NCBI RefSeq assembly: GCF_018446385.1
Contig: NC_056000.1
Coordinates: 54,034,722-54,098,721 of the forward strand
Direction of reading: 5' to 3'
DNA: 64,000 bases
Source: Zingiber officinale
Taxonomy: Eukaryota > Streptophyta > Magnoliopsida > Zingiberales > Zingiberaceae
Positions 23,901 through 35,400 of the stretch are shown here, piece by piece (position 1 is the stretch's first letter; the number at the start of each line of letters is the position of its first letter). The notes under the pieces were generated by a model. It saw nothing but the letters and a program-made list of their open reading frames with translations. It ran no database searches and was not told the DNA's origin. The translations under genes were made by a program, and so were the position numbers.

Positions 23901-26900
23901 TTAGGTGCCATTAGGTTATACGTAATCCCTAAAGTGAAGATTTATGTGAAAATGAACTCGCATAAAATTTCAAATGGAAATAATCTCACAAGTTGACAAG
24001 CTAATTTTAAAAAAGCTTGTGATCATCCAGTTAGAGGGAATTTTAAAATGAAGGGTGTGGGAAAGAAAAAAAGTGAGGAGCGTGTTTTGGTCAAAAAAGA
24101 AAAGAAAAGAAAAGGAAATAAGGATGTTTTTGTTAATTCTGGAAAATCAGAGATGTGTTTTAGTAAATTGCTTTAGGAACTGTATCCTTTATGGATATGT
24201 CCATTCAGTTCCTAGGTAAGATAAAATATCACAATTCTGAAGAAGGTGTTGAGTTGACTTAACCACTTGCTCTTAACGGGCTATACCCAACTATTTTTGC
24301 TTCACTGGAAAAGCTACTATTGTTGTGTTCCTTCCAAAATAGGAATGCGAGTGATATGGTCCTGAACAATATGAAATTGGCTTCTTGAACCTAAATCCCA
24401 GAGAACATGCAGTTGAGTCAAAAGTTTATTATGCTATCATTTGATAGTTAACAAGCATTAATAGTTGCATTACTATTGTGTCTCATCTTCATTCATGTAC
24501 TCGCTATTAGTTGTGAAAAACCTCAAGATTTCTTTTAAAAAAAATGTAATTAAAGCCAAGATATGTTTTATGCTTGACTAGTATGTCTTTAATATCAAGT
24601 ATCATCTACCATTCTTACTAGTAACGTATTTTTTACTCTTTTACAGGTTTTGGATTTTCTGACAAGCCTCAGCCTAGATATGGATTTGACTATACTTTAG
24701 ACGGTAAAACATTCAAATGCTTCATCTTTCCTTATGGATCACATATATGATTTATTCTGATTATTTAATTTATAAAATACAGAATATGTGTTAGCTTTTG
24801 AATCCCTAGTAAATGTCCTTGTTCCAGGTAAAGTTTCTCTAGTTGTTCAGGTAAACTACATGTTTGATTCATTTATCAAGCTGGGAATGCTGATTTTGAT
24901 CTAACTGAAGAATAACAGTTACTTCTGCATATTTTGCAGGGCTACTTTTGTCCTGTGGTTCTTAAATATGCTAGCTGTCACCAAGAAAAATTATCAGAGC
25001 TTATACTCGTAAATCCCCCTGTAAGACATTATCCAACACAATGAATTTTGATTATTTTTGAAAACCATGCTCAATAATTGTTTATCTGGTTGCTACTTGC
25101 TATTGTTATTGTGCCTCTTTTATCTCTAACAATTGAAACTGCTACATTTGCACACTATAAGCTGATGGAGAAGCATGCAAAGCTGCCTTCGTCTTTGGCA
25201 CTATTCAGCAACTTTTTATTGGGTGAAATTTTCTCCCAGGTAAGTAGAATTAGTGATGACCTTTGCTTTCCAACTGTTCCATGCAAGTCCTAATAATTAT
25301 CAATTGTCAGGATCCTCTCAGAGCTAGTGATAAAGCATTGACGAGTTGTGGACCATACATGATGAAAGAAGAAGATGCTATGGTTTACAGAAGGCCATAC
25401 CTCACTTCTGGTTCTTCTGGTTTTGCTTTAAATGCAATAAGCAAAGCAATGAAAAGGGACTTGAAGGTAATATTTTGTTCTAGGGTCACTTATTTTTGTT
25501 TAGCTCTTCAACTTCATTTATGGTTTCTGCATGCATGTGTATCCTATAATATCACTTTCTAGAATAATGCATTGCATCTTTCAAGTTGCAACCTCTTATT
25601 AAAGAATTATTGCTTCCTCGTGGCACATCTCTCCTAGTCCTCGTGAGGATTCCTTGTGTCAGCCATGGCATGCCATTTAATTGATTCTTCACCTATCTGT
25701 CCATACCTCACTCAGTGGCAATTTTTTTTTGCCTTCAGTGTGTATCTTATATGGTTTATTTGGTTTCATGCTTTTAAATTTGTTGTTGCCTTATGTATCA
25801 ATAAGAACTGCAATTCGTGCTCCAGTGGACCCCCTCTCAGGCTGTGACTGAGTCCACTTAGGCTCTGGTTTCTATGAAGGAAGACAGCAGTTAGGGAAAG
25901 AAAGATGGTAAGAAAGGAATTGTTTGAAAAAGATTGTTAAGTATTTTCCATTTGATCATCTACTTTGACAGAAGGAAAGAGGTAGGACATTTAAAACTTA
26001 TTTCATCAAAAGGAAAAAAAACATAAATAAGAATATATCTAAATTTTTCAAAAGATTTTAGGTTGGTTCGATGTTCACATCGAGGGTTTTCCCAAATTGA
26101 ATGTAACCAATTCAGATAAAATTTGGAAAAGATAAAGAAAGAGAAAGTATAGCTGAGTTAATCTTTCTCTCATCTTATATTCTTCCTAGTTTTCTTTCTG
26201 CTTAGGAAACACACTTCAGGGATGTGAATCAATCATTAGTTACTGTGTGGATTAAATGGAAAAATACAACGTCAATCTTAATTATTCACAAATTTAGAGC
26301 ATAAATAAAGATATATGGATAAAGAAGCTATTTAATTATTGGAAAAGTTAAAAGAATAAATCAAGTACATTATGTGCAGTTAATTAAAACAGATCTATTG
26401 AAATGCACATTAGTGTCTCATCCCAGCCCCTGCTCTGGAAGGATCTAGAAGCCAAAATAAAAGGGGCCATCATTAGTTTGGAAAGCTCGAGTGGAAATGC
26501 AAACAATGAATGAGTAGAAATAGTAGGAGAATATAATAATACAAAGTTTGAAAAATGGTTCTGTTCCAGTGACATAGGTGAAATTATTGTTCCACCCACT
26601 AACTGGCATGTGAAACCTACTCGAAACCAAGATAGGAACTTATGCCATTCCATTAGTGACTTCTTTCAGCTACGACTTCATTGAGCGATGATGACTTCCA
26701 CAAGTGATGGCAAATTCCATCAGGGACCACAAGCATGAGAGATAGTGTTTCTATAAGCATCCTTTATGTTCTCCCCTTTCCTTCAAATCTTCTTCTTCCT
26801 CTTCCTCCTCCCTGATTGGCTGATTCATTCTACCTCCTTACTCCTTTGGCATCATGTGTTAGCATGACTGATTCAGCATTGACATCGACATTGTAATGTT

Positions 26901-29900
26901 CCAGCCTGGATTGAAACTTTGACTCGGAATGATATTTCAAACCTCACAATGCATAGATATATCAAAATAACAGCCACTACTTAGGCATTCATGTTAATGC
27001 CACTTAATTCACATTTTATTAAATTAGGTTGAGCACCAAACCTGTGGGTTTACTCTTGCAGTCCAATACTATGAAAAAGTACACTGCTTAGACTCAAACA
27101 TAGGTACGGCTGCCTCATTTGTTGTTTGAAAATGCTCACCAATAACCAAAGTGTAATATTTGTGTATCTGCTAACGAGGCAAATTTAGGTTCATATCACA
27201 ATCATTCTCATTGAAGGGGAGTCTTGGTGCAATGGTAAAGTTGTTGCTTTGTGACCGAAAGGTCACGGGTTCGAATCCTGGAAATAGTCTCTTGCAAAAA
27301 GCAGAGTAAGGCGGTGTACAATGGATCCTTTCCCGGGACTCCGCATGACGGGAGCTTTGTGCACCGAGCTGCCCTTTTTATCACAATCATTCTCATTAGC
27401 GGACTCCACCTAGTGAAATAAGGCTTGATTATTGTTATTGTTGCTGCTGTATCACAATCATTCTCGTTCCTTATGTTTTCTGTGTTCACAGTCAAATAAA
27501 CTCAATTTGTAATTCAATCTTCGTACAATAGTTAACTCTGTTAAACATTGTTTGCTAGATCATATATTTTTGCTGAACACATGATGTGAAATAGCAAACA
27601 TAGCAAGCAAAGCATATCCATGATATGAGATCACACGGTAGTTGACTTTATCTTCAAACAATAGTTAACTCTGTGTTAAAGAATGTGGAGATCATATATT
27701 TGCTTAACACATGATATCAAATACCAAACCTAGCAAGCAAAGCATGTCCATGATCTCTTGACCAACTGCCACAATATATGTGAATCGATAGTAATTTAAG
27801 AAGCCAATAACTTTTATTTAAGTTAAGCAAATAATAGTAAAAGATAAGTTAGGGTTACCTTGTTAACTAAAATTTCAATTGTGATAATACAACTCAACTT
27901 CTTACTATAAACTTCACTAATTACAGAAAGGAGTATTAATAAGAGACTTTGAACCTCTCTTTTGATGACTCAACTATGGTTTGTTATGTCTTCATGAGGA
28001 AAGGTATCCACATAGATCATTGTCATTGTAGGGTGGAGCTCCCCCTTTGATGCTGTGCCAACTATTCCTCCAGACGATTCATTGAATCTGCAGAGAATAC
28101 TTGGTACTAATTGATCAGAGTCCAAGCTTTGAGGAGTTTTGCAGAGATCCAGGGGAAGGAGGAGAAGGGCGATGGTGGTGGCATAGGATGGAATGAGAGA
28201 GAGAGAAGTGGTTAAACTCACTTTGGTTGTTGCCTCCATTGATTTTGGTACACTACTGTGCTACACTCTGGCATGTTATTAAAAAGGAACATAACTGTTA
28301 AGTTTGGCTTGGTTTCCAACACCAAGTGCAGTCATGCCTCACCCTCCTGCATCCCATGTTGCCCTGCTCTGAACCAGTGCCCTGCATGCTGCCTGTCACA
28401 TTAAGGTCCACTGCCACCCTGATCAAGTAAAGTAGCCTGTGGCCTGAGGCGAGCCTGCATGTGCTCCTTCTCGAAGACCACTGAGATTGCCATGGTCAGT
28501 CTTGCTAGCTTGCCCAACAACTTCTGTATAGTGACTAGTTCGATTCTGATATTGATCGGAGATGAAGTAAAAATGATGTCTATTAACATGGTGCTCAATG
28601 TGGGTTTGCTTGCAGGGGAGAAGAGCGGTTAGGGATGCAGCGAAGGGAAGTGTTGACGTTTTATGGAGCAGAAACACAATGATGGAGGGAGGTTGGTGTT
28701 TCATGTAGTTCTTGTTGGCAGAAAAGTGGAGAGACAAGGGAGCAGCTTGAAGGGCAGGGGTGCACATTGCCTTTTCAACTGGGGCCTGATGTTGACAACA
28801 AAAAGAGGATGCATTAGAAATGACAATAAAATAAATCTTCAATTGTGCTATTAATTGTCTGATTTCATTTGCTGGTGAACGACACCAATCTGCACCATGA
28901 ATCTCTTGTAGGGAGCACCTGAGCTCTCCAACTTTGAACGAGGGTTATTAACATTTAGGCTGCGTTTAGTAGGAGGTAATCCGTCTTGTAATGTAATCAA
29001 GATTACATTACAATATTGATTACTTTGTTTAGTACAGTTGTAATGTAATGTAATCTAGATTACAAAAGGTAATAAAGTTTTGTAATCTGGATTACAAGGC
29101 CAACACCATATAATCCGATTACATTATAAGGTCACCGTTTAATTAAAATTTAAATGTCAAATATACCTCTAGTCCATTTTCGGCATCAATTGGTCACTGA
29201 TGTTGCTTCCCGTTGCCGATTGCCGGCCACTGCCACCCACCCTGCCGACCTTCGCGCGGGCAGTTGTCGGTCGCCTCGCCAGCCGCCACGCCACCTCCGG
29301 CTGCCACCGACCGCCACCGTCGTGTCCGGTAGAGGTCAGGATATTTTTGTTATTTTATAATAATACGAATTACAGTCCTTATAAAAAATAATGGACACCA
29401 AATAAAAGAATATAATCACCCTTGTAATTAAATATCACATACATTACATTACAAAGTTTTTACATTACAAGCTTGATTACATTACCTCCTAACCAAACGT
29501 AGCATTTGTCAAATCAAACAACTTTAGCTGTCAATCAATAATATCATGCAAAAGCTCTATCTATGCACCTGGGTCACGGTATTGTGAAGGAAAAAGAAGA
29601 CAATTTTAAACAGTTAGTCCTCTCCTATGCCTGGAGCTAGCTGTGTATTGTTCATAAATTTTTGTTCAACTGCAGCAACCATGCTTCCATAATTTCATGC
29701 CATTACAAATGACATTTGCAGACTAGTTTCTGTCTTGCTTCCCTTGGAATGTCAACTGGATTTTGGCACAAACTCATGTCTCATATAATGCCATATCGAA
29801 CAACTTGTATTTTTTTGTAAAAATCTTCAATCTTTTTGTCCTTGACAAGGATGTCTAGCCTTAGTCTATGTGATAAATGCTTCAGTAATGTTTGTAATGC

Positions 29901-30937
29901 TTGACAAATTGTTTTTTTTTCCTTGTTTCATTTTTCCCTTTTAGTAATTACTAATGTTTGCAGCTTTTGGATTTGTTCAAATTCTGTGATATCCAAAAAA
30001 ATTTGTTGGTGATTATTGACAATACTTTTTCCTTAGCAGGATTATGTCAAAGCCATGAGGACCACACTAAGTAGTGAGACATGGGAAATTAGCACAACGA
30101 TTTGTTGGGGAATGAGAGATCGCTGGCTAAGTTACGATGGCGTGGAAGAATTCTGCAAGGCTTCAAATCACAAGCTTGTGCAGCTTCCTATGGTTTCCTC
30201 TCTCTCATACACATACACATGCTTGCTCACGCTTTTTAGTTTAGTTTTTATGAATTGGTGATTCGGTTACGATTCAAAGAATTTTCTCATCTTGTTTATT
30301 GACATTAATGTTTTTATCACCATATTACGAGCTAGAAATTTCAAGGATGGTGCTTAGTTATTAATCCACTTCAGAGCTCATGCTGTTTCACAATCTATTG
30401 TTGACATGGTAGTAGCTGTTATTGCTAGAAGCATATTAGTGTTCTTGGAATATACGCCAATCTATACGTTTGGCCTATCTGTTTATTGCTAGAAGCATAC
30501 TAGCGTTCTTGGAATGTTCACCTATCCATTATGTTTAAATTGTCGGCAAGCAAACAATGGCAACCCTAAAATGTCGATAGTGTCTGGCGTATGGTTTAAT
30601 GCTTCAATACTGATCGTATCTTGATTCTTGAGGTCTTCTAATTATTCACTAAAACTAGTTTTAGACTAACTAGTTTCTCCATTATGGTGTCTGAATGAGG
30701 CTCGAGTTATGGCATTTAAGAATAACGTGAAACTAATGTAGCCATGCACAATTGTTATCCTGAAGTGATTAATAAATGAGCATACTTGCACAATCTATTG
30801 AGTTTCTTGCTTCAGTTGATTGTAATTATGGAACTGAAACTCTTTGTGCATTTGACCAGGCAGGACATCATGTGCAGGAAGACACGGGCAGGGAACTTGG
30901 TAGGATCATTTCACAAATTCTCAGCAAGAACAAATAA
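16378..30937 (+). CDS. Alpha/beta-hydrolase-fold protein, probably plastid-targeted (13 exons, 379 aa)
   Basis: Coding exons: 16378-16494, 16574-16628, 16695-16750, 20954-21054, 21187-21256, 22635-22704, 24647-24703, 24783-24850, 24940-25020, 25162-25239, 25311-25466, 30040-30192, 30860-30937. They sum to 1140 bases, all with GT-AG borders and in one frame. The first 35-40 residues are rich in Ser, Arg and Leu without acids (SARSRSLRFRCRASS), like a chloroplast transit peptide. Next come YSDGPNRADEWLALGK, a conserved pre-domain, and VHGFPSQ (127-133), the oxyanion loop. AFDWLGFGFSDKP follows strand 4. The nucleophile elbow reads VVQGYFCP (196-203), with no serine in G-x-S-x-G. WGMRDRW (D330) and AGHH (H357/H358) supply acid and histidine positions. 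The sequence resembles a conserved plant hydrolase family of unknown substrate. Introns 3 and 11 exceed 4 kb and carry transposons. The start is the first in-frame ATG; an overlapping uORF precedes it. Confidence 0.9.
18535..19765. repeat. Pair of diverged direct repeats in hydrolase intron 3
   Basis: About 65 bases around 18540-18605 (gaattaattataacta...cagatgatttgcttc) reappear near 19694-19760 (gaattaattataaagaa...cgtgatttgcttc). They may be ends of an old non-autonomous insertion 1.2 kb long or a local duplication. The sequence between is very AT-rich with short palindromes at 18900-19150. Confidence 0.5.
19855..20135. repeat. Long hairpin (inverted repeat) in hydrolase intron 3
   Basis: The left arm (tctgcatgcaattctcttctc ... 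cttgcatgtaagtctccacgtggtgct) pairs with the right arm (agcaccacgtggaaacttacatgcaggagagagaagagaattgcatgtagat, given here only as landmarks at 20047-20098). Each arm is about 85 bases with a few mismatches. The loop of about 100 bases holds further caccaacgtggtgct-type palindromes and three caacaccaac motifs. No transposase. It could be a MITE remnant; a transcript would fold into a long stem. Confidence 0.7.
20376..20518 (+). mobile_element. SINE (Au-like), 5'-truncated
   Basis: The copy contains the B-box-like gtcacgggttcgaatc, the conserved cctcttgcaaaaaacatgg block and the end gtgcaccgggctgcc followed by T's, as in the plant Au SINE. It starts inside the tRNA-like head, so the A box is missing. 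An 18-bp perfect duplication, taaatttaatttgttaaa, flanks it at 20358-20375 and 20519-20536. Confidence 0.9.
20871..20914. repeat. TA-rich microsatellite near the acceptor of hydrolase exon 4
   Basis: A run of atatctatctatatatata repeats ends about 40 bases upstream of the exon 4 acceptor at 20952-20953. Confidence 0.8.
22890..23655 (-). mobile_element. Possible LTR fragment in hydrolase intron 6
   Basis: The minus strand has a core-promoter-like ctataaatagggg at 23135-23148, and the segment is rich in gtcgact motifs. At its right edge the minus strand reads ttgaccattttgtgc, a plausible LTR start. No target duplication or second LTR was found. Such promoter-bearing non-coding repeats are often LTR remnants, but this call is tentative. 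Confidence 0.35.
25467..27193. other. First part of hydrolase intron 11
   Basis: No coding domain is recognised. Small ORFs on both strands (25656-25847 plus, 26384-26653 minus) show nothing familiar. The intron is 4.6 kb long, from 25467 to 30039. Confidence 0.5.
27213..27378 (+). mobile_element. Au-like SINE, full length
   Basis: The head reads ggggagtcttggtgcaatggt (A box tggtgcaatgg), then ggttcgaatcc (B box), cctcttgcaaaaa-like block, and the end gtgcaccgagctgcccttttt. It is flanked by a perfect 19-bp duplication, tatcacaatcattctcatt, at 27194-27212 and 27379-27397. A third copy of that target follows at 27450-27468. Confidence 0.95.
27398..27449 (+). mobile_element. 3' fragment of a second SINE family with TTG-type tail
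   Basis: The sequence agcggactccacctagtgaaataaggctt followed by attattgttattgttgctg matches the 3' end of plant SINEs that carry TTG-repeat tails. It is bounded by 27379-27397 and a third, one-base-different copy of the same 19-bp target at 27450-27468. It therefore looks like an earlier, 5'-truncated insertion into the same site. Confidence 0.7.
27970..28239 (-). CDS. Unrecognised small ORF (89 aa) with hydrophobic N-terminal stretch
   Basis: The ORF lies inside hydrolase intron 11 on the opposite strand. It has an ATG, a hydrophobic segment YATTIALLLLPLDLC at about residues 19-33 that could be a signal peptide, and a C-terminal region LHPTMTMIYVDTFPHED. I do not recognise a family. It may be a small secreted protein gene, a captured fragment, or chance. 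No TATA box was assigned. Low confidence that it is expressed. Confidence 0.2.
   Translation of the reverse strand: MEATTKVSLTTSLSLIPSYATTIALLLLPLDLCKTPQSLDSDQLVPSILCRFNESSGGIVGTASKGELHPTMTMIYVDTFPHEDITNHS
28958..29503. mobile_element. Tourist-like MITE (copy 1) with a GC-rich core
   Basis: The ends are ggctgcgtttagt and accaaacgtagc. The left flank is tta and the right flank ttt, fitting a TTA-targeting PIF/Harbinger-type MITE. The arms are full of ttacattacaa/ttgtaatgtaat repeats. The core at about 29185-29340 is GC-rich and unlike the rest. Copy 2 of the same family is at 44849-45324. Confidence 0.85.
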
Positions 30938-32444
30938 TTTGATACATTCATAGTGATACATGACCATTTTATTTGATTTCGCTGATGGGTGATTCCATGT
31001 TTCTTAGATCACACAATGACTTGTACAAAGCTGAACTGTGAAACATAGTAATGTGGTATCGAGTGCCAGTGGATTATTGGAAGATACTAGTGCCAAACAG
31101 TAGAAGATTAGTGTAGAGAATACAGAAGTAAAACAATAGAAAATATTTAGAGCCACTGATGCCCAAATGGTACCTAGCAGCAGGTCATTTGATGAAGGTT
31201 CACTCTTAAGACATAAAATGTGAGACTTGGAGCATTTGAGGGATCTTGGTCTATGTGCAAGGCTTTAGAGTTTCTTTTAGCTTGGGCATTTTTTTTTTCA
31301 CCTTTTATCTTTTAATCCCACTTATACCACTTCAATCTAAGCTCTGTCGTTCATCTTAATCGTGAACAACTTTGGCAAATTGACAAAAATTACACTCGTG
31401 TGGGCGAGCCACAGTTCTGGACGCTATGTTCAACTTTCTATGTTAAGTTTCATATTTCAGTTCTGGACGCTAGTTAAAATTAATTGAAATATGATTTAGA
31501 ACTGCTACAGCAAATTTGACTATGGGAAGTTCTGGTTGGTCTTGATCGGTATGGAGTCAAGAAGGTAAGGTCAATAATTCATGGCAACAAAATGCTTGCC
31601 AGGTTCCTGCCCTTCTTATTCAATGGTCACTCTTCAAAAGGGTAAAAAAATAATTTATGATTTATCTCTCTACAAACGTATTGATAGAATTTACTTGGCA
31701 TAATGAAAAGAATGTTGAAATGGTAGGACTGGACTATTTTGGGGTGGTAGGGGTAGATGTCTTAGAAGCTCTATAGTCAGGATAGAGAAGCATGAGAAAC
31801 AATGAATGCACAACTAGAAAAAAAACTCCATGTGTTTGATTAGAAAAAGAGAATGAATGAGCTAAACCAAGAGCTAGTTTAATTGAAGATGTATGGGGAA
31901 CATATGGTTGAAAAAAACGAAAAAACTAAACTAGTCAGGTAAAGAGCTAGCGCGTAGGAATATCAACCAAGAGCATATGGCACAAAGGAAAAAGAGAGAG
32001 CAATCTTAGGAAAAGGAAAACTATACACGATGAGATAGTAGCAATTGTGGTTTGATGGAGAGCTAGGCGCGAACAAAATGCATTCAAGGTGTACAAGAAA
32101 TGGGTTGGATCTATTTGGTTTGTCTTTTTTCAATCCTTATCAAGTAGGCTAATTTTACTAATCACCGATATATCATGTCTTTTCCCAACTGAAACATAAA
32201 AGAAATGAGCGAAGAACCACATGAAACAACTGAATGAAAAGACGATGATAAAAAGACAACATAGCGAGCGAACTAGATTGCCAAAACACATTAGTTCACT
32301 AGAGTTGCAAGAAAATACATCTATTTCCACACCAAGTATCCTGACGGATTGCGACTATTCACACTAATATTACTACAATTTACCGATTACAGAGCTGAAT
32401 CCACAATTACCTAAACTATTTTAGTAATTTGTTCACAGCCTCCA
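30938..32444. other. Intergenic region between convergent genes
   Basis: It contains the 3' ends of the hydrolase (+) and SAP (-) transcripts. AT-rich, with no gene or transposon end recognised. Confidence 0.5.
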
Positions 32445-35400
32445 CTATGGTTCGTCGGAACCTTTCAGCCGTGCAATCAACTCGTCCTGTAGAAAAGTTA
32501 AGGTTTCATAAAATAAGCAAAACAAAGCACGTGTTAAACATCAGGATATACACGCATCTAATTTTATAAAAATTTGGGATGATTAGGCTTTCAGTTGCGT
32601 GGAAATACAGAAATAAATCCTTGCCTTTCTCCCTTTGGGTGAGAACCCTCTGTCTTTCAGAAGTGTACGCAATCTTTCTACGGTCATCGTCTGAAGAGTT
32701 CTCTCAGAAAATTCAGTACTTGAACTCCCTGTCAAATAGAATTTCTTAGCAGAAAATATAGCTCGCGTTTGCTTCATACAGGAGGCCAAACTAAACAACC
32801 GAATAATTCAAATTGTTTGAATTTCGTTAGTACGATTGCTAAAGGATTTGAGTTGAGAATTCCAAGTCGTGTGACAAAACAAGTAAATAAAAAAATTGAT
32901 TTTGACAAAAGAACTTTATAAGTTTATTTCGTAGCATATAAAGTATGCACAGATGGATGAGTTTGAATTATTCAATTTCATATGGTATGTTGATACCTAC
33001 CTGAGTGTATACCCTTTTATCCAGCTTACATATGCACTAGGAAACGGTGTACTTGGAAGCATCTTCAATGTAACTAAAAATGGTGTAGTGCCAGAAAAAC
33101 AATGGATACATTGTGCATCAACACAGTCAGTATTTAAGGTTTGGAATATGAAATAGCTACATAAGGTTCAATGTGTATGTTTTGGTGCAGAAATTTTGAT
33201 TCTCAATATTCTTGAAATAAAACAAATGAATGAGATGGAAATGAAATTGGAATGAGATTAGTAATGGAATGCAATAAAAAAGAAGAAGAATTTATTTCAT
33301 TCTTTTATTTGGTTGCAATAATAAAAATGGTATTAACTAGTATAATGCTTCAATTTATATTTAAGCCTTTTGTTTGTCTAGTTCTCCCGATCAATTAGAC
33401 TTATATGGTCCATCAGATCTCTTTAATAATGCTTAATTTGACTCATCCATTAGATACATCTGTTTGACCAATCCACATAACATTCTTGGCTCAGTTGGTC
33501 TAGTCAACCCGTCTAGTCCATTCAGTTCATAGCTATTAGGCCCAACTGGCTTGGTCAATTTGTCCTATTTGTATGTTTAACTGGCCCACAACCAAAATGT
33601 GTCATCTTGGCTCATCTGACCCAGACTGTTCCACTTGGTCAGCCCAACCTCGCTGATTTACTCAGTCTGCTTAGCTGATTGGGGTCACCCAAGAGGCTTC
33701 AGTCCTCTAAATCCTCTTAGCTTGCTTGGCTCACGCAAGCCACCAAGCTTGTCTGACACATTTGATCAACCTAGCCTAATCAGGCTAGCATAATCAATTT
33801 TATTTATCTCAATTTCAATTCTACACTAATCTAGCTTGGTATGTTTTTTTTGTTACTGAAACTCATGCTTGACCTTCCATGTTACTTGATCTTGACGTAG
33901 ATACTTATATTTTCGTGTTCTTACCCGCAAACCATATGATGATACATAATTAAATTATCATAATTTATGCTAAAAGAATTATTTGAGTTAATCATTGGGA
34001 CTAACTGATAAGATGTGAAACCAAAATACAATAATATGGCAAAAAAGAAGAATTAAAGTAAAATAATAAAATGTTAAATGGAAAAAAAAATATATCACAG
34101 GAGGATGTGATAGCAAAGGGTTACCCGTAATCAATATTTATTTGCATGATAACGTTATATTATTGTATACTACCCGTGTGGACTTTTAGCCCATATGTCA
34201 AATGACATTATTATGCTCTATGGATATTAACTCGAGTGATTCACTTCTTGTAGTGAATTTACTGATACTAATAGTTAAATTACCCAACTTATAATTAGTA
34301 GCATTTATATATGCTGATTATGTTGATTGAATAATGATAATTAAAAATTATCTTAATTGGTGATAAAAAATGATAATGATGTAGAGTGATAGTATTAACT
34401 CTACATATTGATAAACAACCAAAATGAATATAATAGCTTACTATAAATATATTTATATAATTATATATGTTAAAATTAAAGAACTCAAAGAAGAATTTAA
34501 ATGTTGTTATATAAAATTTAGACTTGCTTGATTTCTTAACCTCTTAAATAAAATTAAATTCATTCATATTTTTGTGATTTACCCACTTAGCAAATTTTGC
34601 TTCTTGTATGCTTTCTTTGACCTCTAGTTTTGCAAGCAAAAGCACTCTTCTGATATTATAGTGGGTTTCAGCTAGTACATAGAGTAACTTAAAGATCGAC
34701 CTGCTAATTCCTGATTTGGTTTTATGTCAATAAATTTTTGTTATATTAACATGATCTTTGTTTTATACGTTCTCATTGTACTTGTAGAAAAAAAAAATAC
34801 ATAAATAAATATATAAAGTTTATTGAATTTCTCAGTGATCCTGAGTTAGTAATTGTTAGTACGACTCTTGGTTCCCTTTTATTATATAGTTATCAAGTGG
34901 GGTGTCTCCAGGTCAGTGGGGAATTATACTCCCGAGGCAGGCGTGACTTCTTCTAAAACTTAAAAAAAATCTGCATACAATTTTGAAAACATATATCTAA
35001 TAATACTAGTGAATATTAATTAGTTAAATCTTACCTAATGCTATCCTTATTATTTTTACATAGTGAAAAAAATGAAATATAATTACTACTATTAAAAGTA
35101 ACCAGATGTTCTTTTCTTCTTTCATCTAGGTTATCCCAAAATCCATTTTGACTTGATCATTTAATCCTAATAGGGAAACACAAACACTTATCATTCCCTG
35201 CAAATTATTTGGTTCACATAGTAGAAATTGACAATGAGTAGATTATTTTTTGTGAATAGAATAGATTAGGAATAAAAGAGGAAAATGTATTCATGGAACT
35301 ACAATTCAACTATATCAGAAAAAGTACTAAATTTGATATAAGAAAAAGCTAAGCACTAGGAGGGTATAACAATTTGTCAGTATTGGTATTCCAAGTTGAT

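Noticed and set aside
27213-27290. tRNA gene
   Set aside because: A and B boxes are present but the sequence continues as an Au-like SINE with a 19-bp target duplication; no cloverleaf.
28401-28842. Minus-strand ORFs of 65 and 139 codons in hydrolase intron 11
   Set aside because: Overlapping frames, no domain or transposon ends; nothing supports a gene.
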